A DNA stretch of 64,000 nucleotides from Pseudomonas asturiensis (GTDB lineage: Bacteria; Pseudomonadota; Gammaproteobacteria; Pseudomonadales; Pseudomonadaceae): NCBI RefSeq assembly GCF_900143095.1, contig NZ_FRDA01000004.1:429698-493697 (forward strand), in the 5' to 3' direction. Both the position numbers and the translations under genes were made by a program. Numbering within the stretch: the stretch's first letter is position 1; each line of letters begins with the position of its first letter. Positions 59,071 to 64,000 of the stretch are shown here, one piece after another. Below the pieces are notes generated by a model. That model was not told where the DNA came from and searched no databases. It saw only the letters and a program-made list of their open reading frames with translations.

Positions 59071-60249
59071 ATGAAAGAATCAGCGCTTTATTTCGATTAT
59101 GCGGCCACCACGCCTGTGGACGAGCGCGTCATCAAGGTGATGGTCGAGTGCCTCGGAACGTCGGGCAATTTTGGCAACCCCGCTTCCAGCTCTCATTCTT
59201 TTGGTAAAAACGCCCGTTCGGCCGTCGAGACGGCTCGTCAGCAGGTTGCTGATCTGGTTGGCGCGCAGTCTGCCCACATCATCTGGACATCCGGGGCGAC
59301 CGAGTCAAACAACCTTGCCATCAAAGGCGTAGCTCAAGCGTGGCAACAGCGTTCTGGACGCACAGGTGGTCATGTCATCACCAGTCAGTTGGAGCACAAG
59401 GCGGTGCTCGATACGGCGCAGCAATTGCAGGCCAATGGTGTGACAGTCACTTACCTGCCGCCCGATGCGCACGGCCTGATCAGCGCCGACGCTGTCAGCG
59501 CCGCACTGCGCGAAGACACCTTTCTGGTATCGCTGATGCTGGTCAACAATGAGCTGGGTACCGTCAACGACATCGCCGAAATTGGCAGGCGGGTGCGCGC
59601 GCATGGAGCGTTGCTGCACGTTGATGCCGCGCAGGCAGCGGGCAAGGTGAGGATTGACCTGAGCCGGCTCGCCGTGGACCTGATGTCGTTCTCGGCGCAC
59701 AAGGTCTATGGCCCCAAAGGTATTGGTGCCTTGTATGTCGGCCCACGAGCCGAGCAGCGGGTACTCGCCCAGATCCATGGGGGCGGGCACGAATGCGGAT
59801 TACGCTCCGGTACTCTGGCGACGCACCAGATCGCGGGTATGGGCGCGGCCTTTGCATTGGCGGGAGAGGCGTTTGACAGGGAAATCATCGAATCCAGCCG
59901 CTTGAGCCGTCTGCTTCTTGAATCTGTGCAAGACATCCCGGGCGTGCATCTCAACGGTTGTCCGGTGCAACGAATTCCTCACACGCTCAGCCTGACCTTT
60001 ACCGGCAATGATCTGAACATTGCCGCGCTTGCGCAGCATCTTGCCTTCTCATCGACCTCGGCCTGCAATTCGGCGAAGAATGCCCCGTCGCATGTTCTGC
60101 TGGCGCTGGGGCACACGCCCCAGGCAGCCAGTCAGACAATCCGCCTCAGCCTGGGCCGCTTCACCCGAGAGTCGCATGTGCGACGCGCAACCGATGCCAT
60201 TCATGCCAGTGTGCTGCAACCTGCGTTCTGGGCGGTTGCTCAGGCGTGA
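59071..60249 (+). CDS. IscS-like cysteine desulfurase, stand-alone copy
   Basis: 392-aa PLP enzyme releasing sulfur from cysteine as a persulfide. LYFDYAATTPVDERV leads, the PLP lysine lies in MSFSAHKVYGPKGIGALYVG, and the catalytic loop SSTSACNSAKNAPSHVL has Cys in the long IscS-type loop. The lack of iscR, iscU, iscA or hscBA neighbours shows it is not the housekeeping isc operon copy. ATG 59071 has AGAGGA six bases ahead. Aminopeptidase P follows 58 bases later on the same strand and may be co-transcribed. The sulfur acceptor is unknown. Confidence 0.9.
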   Translation: MKESALYFDYAATTPVDERVIKVMVECLGTSGNFGNPASSSHSFGKNARSAVETARQQVADLVGAQSAHIIWTSGATESNNLAIKGVAQAWQQRSGRTGGHVITSQLEHKAVLDTAQQLQANGVTVTYLPPDAHGLISADAVSAALREDTFLVSLMLVNNELGTVNDIAEIGRRVRAHGALLHVDAAQAAGKVRIDLSRLAVDLMSFSAHKVYGPKGIGALYVGPRAEQRVLAQIHGGGHECGLRSGTLATHQIAGMGAAFALAGEAFDREIIESSRLSRLLLESVQDIPGVHLNGCPVQRIPHTLSLTFTGNDLNIAALAQHLAFSSTSACNSAKNAPSHVLLALGHTPQAASQTIRLSLGRFTRESHVRRATDAIHASVLQPAFWAVAQA

Positions 60250-60307
60250 TGACTGCTCCATTATCTGACCGGTGACAGCAGCCCATTTCCGGTCAGCAGG
60301 AGAGTCG

Positions 60308-62116
60308 ATGAGTACGCAAGACAAGGTCAGTACAGGCGTGGCAGAACGATTGGCGCGTGCCCGCGCTTTGATGAGCAGGGAGCAAATCGACGCCTGGCTG
60401 GTGCCGTCTGCGGACCCTCATCTTTCCGAATACCTCCCTGGCTATTGGCAAGGGCGCCAATGGCTTTCCGGTTTCCACGGCTCAGTGGGCACGCTGATCA
60501 TCACTCAGAATTTCGCAGGGGTCTGGGCCGACAGTCGTTATTGGGAACAGGCCACCAAGGAGTTGGCCGGCAGTGGTATAGAACTGGTGAAGCTGGTGCC
60601 TGGCCAGCAGGGGCCGCTGGAGTGGCTTGCCGATCAGGCCTCGGCCGAAAGCGTCGTTGCGGTCGATGGTGCCGTGTTGGCCGTCGCCTCCTCGCGAACC
60701 CTGGCCAGCAAGCTTTACGCACGAGGCGCCCGGTTGCGAACCGACATCGACTTGCTCATTGAGCTGTGGCCGGATCGCCCAGCCTTGCCAGTCAATCCTG
60801 TCTACGAGCATTTGCCGCCGCAGGCCTCTGTCTCTCGCGGCGCCAAGTTGAAACTTGTGCGTGACGCTGTGATCGAGAAGGGCGCGGACTGGCATTTCCT
60901 GCCGACACTGGACGACATCGCCTGGCTGTTCAATTTGCGTGGTTCCGACGTGTCGTACAACCCGGTATTCATCTCGTTCGCGCTGCTGGGGCCGCAAAGC
61001 ACGACGCTGTTTGTCGATTCGAAGAAAATTCCTGCTGATGTACGCAAGAGCCTTGAGCAGGATGGCATCAACCTGATGGAATACACGCAGATTGGCGCCG
61101 CGTTGCGCGAGCTGCCAAAGACCGCGCGCCTGCTGGTCGACCCTGCGCGCGTCACGTGTGGGCTGCTTGACTACCTGGACAGTGAAGTGACGCTGATCGA
61201 GGGCCTGAACCCGAGCACGTTGCAGAAGTCGCGGAAAACCGAGGCCGATGCAGCGCATATCCGTCAGGCAATGGAGCAGGACGGCGTGGCGCTATGCGAA
61301 TTCTTTGCCTGGCTGGACAGTGCGCTGGGCACGCAGCCCATCAGTGAGCTGACCATTGATGAGCACCTGACGCAGGCCCGCGAGCGTCGTCCGGGCTATA
61401 TCTCGCCCAGTTTTGCCACCATTGCCGGGTTCAATGCCAACGGCGCGATGCCGCATTATCGTGCCACTGAGGCGGAACATGCGCAGATTGAAGGTGATGG
61501 CCTGTTGCTGATCGACTCAGGAGGGCAGTACCTGGGCGGTACCACCGACATTACCCGGATGGTTGCCATCGGTACCCCGTCTATCGAGCAGAAGCAGGAT
61601 TGCGCACGAGTGCTCAAGGGCGTGATTGCACTGTCGCGTACCCATTTTCCGCAAGGCATCCTGTCGCCGTTGCTGGATGCCATTGCGCGTGCGCCGTTGT
61701 GGACAGAAGGTGTCAACTACGGCCATGGGACCGGGCACGGAGTGGGGTACTTCCTTAATGTGCACGAAGGGCCTCAGGTTATTGCCTATCAGGCGCCTGC
61801 CACCCCGCAGACTGCAATGGTGTCGGGGATGATCACTTCCATTGAACCTGGCACTTACAGGCCTGGGCGTTGGGGGGTGCGTATCGAGAATCTGGTGATC
61901 AATCAGGAGGCTGGCAAGACCGAGTTCGGGGAGTTTCTCAAGTTCGAGACGCTGACCTTGTGTCCGATCGATACGCGCTGCATCGACCTGTCAATGCTCA
62001 ATGAGGAAGAGCGCAACTGGCTCAACGACTATCATGCGAGCGTCAATGAACGCTTGAGTCCGTTTCTGGACGGCGCTGCGCTGCAGTGGTTGCATGCCAG
62101 AACAGCTGCGATCTAG
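60308..62116 (+). CDS. Xaa-Pro aminopeptidase (aminopeptidase P, long form)
   Basis: 602-aa metallopeptidase releasing N-terminal residues before proline. Two creatinase-like N-terminal lobes precede the pita-bread catalytic domain. The dinuclear metal ligands are visible as Asp in LLLIDSGGQYLGGTTD (both Asp residues), His in GHGTGHGVGYFLNVHEGP, Glu in TSIEPGTY and Glu in RIENLVI. The three-domain 600-aa form is the type shared with eukaryotic aminopeptidase P1 and differs from the 440-aa E. coli PepP. ATG 60308 follows AGGAGAG. There is no signal peptide, so it is cytoplasmic. Confidence 0.93.
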   Translation: MSTQDKVSTGVAERLARARALMSREQIDAWLVPSADPHLSEYLPGYWQGRQWLSGFHGSVGTLIITQNFAGVWADSRYWEQATKELAGSGIELVKLVPGQQGPLEWLADQASAESVVAVDGAVLAVASSRTLASKLYARGARLRTDIDLLIELWPDRPALPVNPVYEHLPPQASVSRGAKLKLVRDAVIEKGADWHFLPTLDDIAWLFNLRGSDVSYNPVFISFALLGPQSTTLFVDSKKIPADVRKSLEQDGINLMEYTQIGAALRELPKTARLLVDPARVTCGLLDYLDSEVTLIEGLNPSTLQKSRKTEADAAHIRQAMEQDGVALCEFFAWLDSALGTQPISELTIDEHLTQARERRPGYISPSFATIAGFNANGAMPHYRATEAEHAQIEGDGLLLIDSGGQYLGGTTDITRMVAIGTPSIEQKQDCARVLKGVIALSRTHFPQGILSPLLDAIARAPLWTEGVNYGHGTGHGVGYFLNVHEGPQVIAYQAPATPQTAMVSGMITSIEPGTYRPGRWGVRIENLVINQEAGKTEFGEFLKFETLTLCPIDTRCIDLSMLNEEERNWLNDYHASVNERLSPFLDGAALQWLHARTAAI

Positions 62117-62141
62117 ATAATCGCTCCGTCGGGTTGCCGCG

Positions 62142-62459
62142 TCATTGCGACTGCGGCAGTTCGCCGGAGAGCGGTGTGCTCTTCTTGCAGACGATAATCA
62201 TGCTGCGGCTGGTATAGCCCGCCGGATTTAGGCCGAATGGGTAATCGTCCGGCTCTTCTGCCGCGTCTCCCGATTTGGCAATGATCTTGAATGTTCTGGA
62301 TGTGCAGGCGTTTGTCGCAAGCTCATAACATTTGGCCCAGGATGAAGAGAGGCCCGAACAGTTGATATGAATGCCGCGCTTGCCTTGCTTGACCGGTTTC
62401 GACGTCGCCGCACAACCTGCCATAGCCAGCACGGCCAGTACGATAAAAATGTATTTCAT
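62142..62459 (-). CDS. Small lipoprotein of unknown function
   Basis: 105-aa exported protein. The signal peptide MKYIFIVLAVLAMAGC ends in a clear lipobox (Cys16). The mature domain contains four further Cys (INCSG, AKCYELATNAC, VCKK) that may form disulfides in the periplasm, and ISxC-like motifs of a family often found with secreted stress proteins. ATG 62459 begins the signal peptide; an upstream ATG at 62480 has no support. It is convergent with the aminopeptidase gene. Confidence 0.8.
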   Translation of the reverse strand: MKYIFIVLAVLAMAGCAATSKPVKQGKRGIHINCSGLSSSWAKCYELATNACTSRTFKIIAKSGDAAEEPDDYPFGLNPAGYTSRSMIIVCKKSTPLSGELPQSQ

Positions 62460-62635
62460 TCCTTTCCTTGAGCAAGCCATAACCTGTAAACGCTACCTGC
62501 TTGAGTCGGCATCACCACATTGCAGGTGTAATGCCGCGTCCCGAATCTGCAAAACGGGACCAGCCGTAGGGCTAAACATGGCTCAAGCGCGTGACAAATA
62601 CTAGTGCCTTATTGATTCCTGGTCGTCGAGTCCGT

Positions 62636-63523
62636 TCAGTCTGCAGGCACGAGCTGCGTTTTGGCGGGTGCCGAGCCCAGCGTTGCGCCGATGGACGCGA
62701 AGATGATCGCGGCAATTGCCAGCCATTGGGTCAGCGACAGGGTTTCATGTAGAAACACAAGTCCTGACAAAGCAGCAAACACCGGCTCCAGGCTCGCCAG
62801 CGTGCCGAAGGTCTTTGCTGACATTCGAGTCAGGGCGACCATCTCAAGGCTATAGGGGAGTGCGGTGGACAGTATCGCCACGCCCAGTGCTGCCGGTATC
62901 AACGAAATATCCAATAGGGCTGAGCCTGCATGCACGACGCCGATAGGTGCGATGAAAATTGCAGCGATCGTGACGCCCAGCGCTGCCGTCTGAATGCCGT
63001 TGTCCGCTCCGGCCTTCTGACCGAACAGAATATAGGCCGCCCAGCACACACCCGCACCCAGCGCATATGCAGCGCCGACCAGGTCGATACTCTTGCTCGA
63101 CTGCCCCAATGGAATGAGCAGCAGCAGGCCAATGACAGCCAGTATCACCCAGAGAAAATCAATGGGTTTGCGCGAAGCCCACAGCGCGACTGCCAAAGGG
63201 CCTGTGAACTCAAGCGCTACGGCAATGCCGAGTGGAACGGTCTGCAAAGACATATAGAAGAGCATGTTCATACCGCCCAGCGCGATGCCATAGATGACAA
63301 CTGTACGCAGTGAGCGGGCGGTGAGCCGTGCGCGCCATGGGCGCAGCACCAGCAGAAGAATGACACTGGCGAAGATGAGGCGCAGCGCAGTGGTGCCTTG
63401 TGCGCCTACCGCAGGGAAAAGACTTTTGGCCAGAGATGCGCCGCTCTGGATCGATATCATGGCAATGATCAGCAGACCCAGCGGGAATAGAAGCGCTGCG
63501 ATGTTATGGGGTTTATCAGACAT
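62636..63523 (-). CDS. rhtA: Threonine/homoserine exporter RhtA (EamA family)
   Basis: 295-aa inner-membrane exporter with ten helices in two EamA repeats. It is very like E. coli RhtA: IAMISIQSGASLAKSLFPAVGA, QTVPLGIAVALEFTGPLAVAL and AILSTALPYSLEMVALTRM. ATG 63523 (MSDKPHNIAA) is used; the open frame continues 75 codons upstream through sequence that overlaps the promoter region and is not protein-like. It faces away from the rRNA-type promoters. It protects against excess threonine, homoserine and some analogues. Confidence 0.94.
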   Translation of the reverse strand: MSDKPHNIAALLFPLGLLIIAMISIQSGASLAKSLFPAVGAQGTTALRLIFASVILLLVLRPWRARLTARSLRTVVIYGIALGGMNMLFYMSLQTVPLGIAVALEFTGPLAVALWASRKPIDFLWVILAVIGLLLLIPLGQSSKSIDLVGAAYALGAGVCWAAYILFGQKAGADNGIQTAALGVTIAAIFIAPIGVVHAGSALLDISLIPAALGVAILSTALPYSLEMVALTRMSAKTFGTLASLEPVFAALSGLVFLHETLSLTQWLAIAAIIFASIGATLGSAPAKTQLVPAD

Positions 63524-63672
63524 TTCGGTGCAGCATCCTGAGAGGTCAATGTGTGGAGCGCAGATATGATGCTGAATAATCGATAAATGAGCAATATATT
63601 GCTCATCTCTTGCGCCTTCTTCTATATAGAAGAAGGTGTTGGAACTATTTTGGTGCATTCCAGAAATAACGG

Positions 63673-63700
63673 TTGACGCGCTCTGTGATGTGTCTATAAT
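63673..63700 (+). promoter_or_regulatory. rrn-type promoter, first of three
   Basis: TTGACG (63673-63678), a 16-base spacer and TATAAT (63695-63700), then a GC-rich discriminator (TCGCCCC). It is the most upstream of three promoters in tandem facing the right edge. Confidence 0.75.
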
Positions 63701-63830
63701 TCGCCCCACTTCCGGCGCAGACGGAAACGAAAAAGCCTTGAGATTCAATGAGTTAAAAGGGTTTATCGGATGAAGTCAGCGAGGAAGCAGGTCGAGTTTG
63801 TTTGAATCGACAGCGGTGAGAAAAAAGAGT

Positions 63831-63858
63831 TTGACACGCGGTTGTAACGCTGTAGAAT
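63831..63858 (+). promoter_or_regulatory. rrn-type promoter, second of three
   Basis: TTGACA (63831-63836), 16-base spacer, TAGAAT (63853-63858). An A-rich GAAAAAAGAG tract immediately upstream could be an UP element. The local context GCTGTAGAAT recurs in the third promoter. Confidence 0.8.
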
Positions 63859-63949
63859 TCCCCTCCCGCTGACGAGCAACGCAGAGTTGATCGAAGCGCA
63901 AGTGGTTGAAGTTGATCGGGAAAAACGAAAAACTTCAGAAAATAATCGC

Positions 63950-63977
63950 TTGACAGATACAGAGGACGCTGTAGAAT
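63950..63977 (+). promoter_or_regulatory. rrn-type promoter, third of three, with start of rRNA leader
   Basis: TTGACA (63950-63955), 16-base spacer, TAGAAT (63972-63977), then GCGCGCCTC, the GC-rich discriminator of stringently controlled rRNA promoters. The upstream AAAAACTTCAGAAAATAATC tract is UP-element-like. The last bases, CGGTTGAGACGAAAG, match my memory of the Pseudomonas 16S rRNA leader, so a 16S gene should begin a few hundred bases past the edge. Confidence 0.85.
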
Positions 63978-64000
63978 GCGCGCCTCGGTTGAGACGAAAG

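Noticed and set aside
1..64000. CRISPR arrays, tRNA genes, insertion sequences, prophage or integrase genes
   Set aside because: No regular repeat-spacer pattern, cloverleaf with a TTCGAATC-type arm, transposase or integrase motif was seen on either strand.

Overview
The window reads as chromosomal DNA of a fluorescent Pseudomonas, most likely of the P. syringae complex. The basis is high GC and strong GC3 codon bias, Pseudomonas-type REP palindromes (GTGGGAGxGGCTTGC), a seven-function Mrp antiporter with MnhA and MnhB fused, a Ku/LigD pair, a DksA2-type protein and an rRNA-type promoter region at the right edge. The species assignment comes from recalled family knowledge, not a search.

Layout. 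Bases 1-2281 hold the end of a CUT2 sugar ABC transporter (candidate myo-inositol importer). A zinc-ligand-poor DksA paralogue (2594-2998) follows, behind a possible attenuator leader. Next come a membrane chemoreceptor with a C-terminal extra domain (3178-4755) and an orphan DUF2235/Tle-type lipase (4984-6465). A tightly overlapped minus-strand operon mnhA(B)CDEFG spans 7668-13749. From 13.9 to 20.1 kb there is a DMT exporter divergent from a cupin-XRE regulator, an FAD oxidoreductase, soxR facing an ABM-domain gene through a near-consensus SoxR promoter, and an msuD-like sulfonate monooxygenase overlapped with a sigma-54 activator. From 20.4 to 40.5 kb there are Ku and LigD, an MFS protein with a Tat-signal aldo/keto reductase, pssA, a TonB siderophore receptor, a periplasmic glycerophosphodiesterase, a small enzyme cluster ending in a MarR regulator, a CoA-transferase/AtoE cluster with a divergent LysR regulator, a LysE exporter and an SsuE-type FMN reductase.

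The most notable region is 40662-58461. It is a 15-gene, about 17.3-kb minus-strand exopolysaccharide operon containing Wza, Wzb, Wzc, WcaJ and Wzx functions, five glycosyltransferases, a secreted glycoside hydrolase, and DegT, WbqC and PhyH-type genes. Its eighth gene encodes an RfaH-like antiterminator. The roughly 370-nt leader carries two ops elements (GGCGGTAGCGT and GGCGGTAGCAT) behind a TTGACA promoter, and the operon ends in a UUCG-loop terminator. Together these suggest an EPS operon that encodes its own processive antiterminator as positive feedback. No Wzy polymerase is visible.

On the right are a stand-alone IscS-like cysteine desulfurase, an aminopeptidase P, a small lipoprotein and rhtA. 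The window closes with three successive sigma-70 promoters, all with 16-bp spacers, and an rrn-type leader, so a 16S rRNA gene very probably begins just beyond base 64000.
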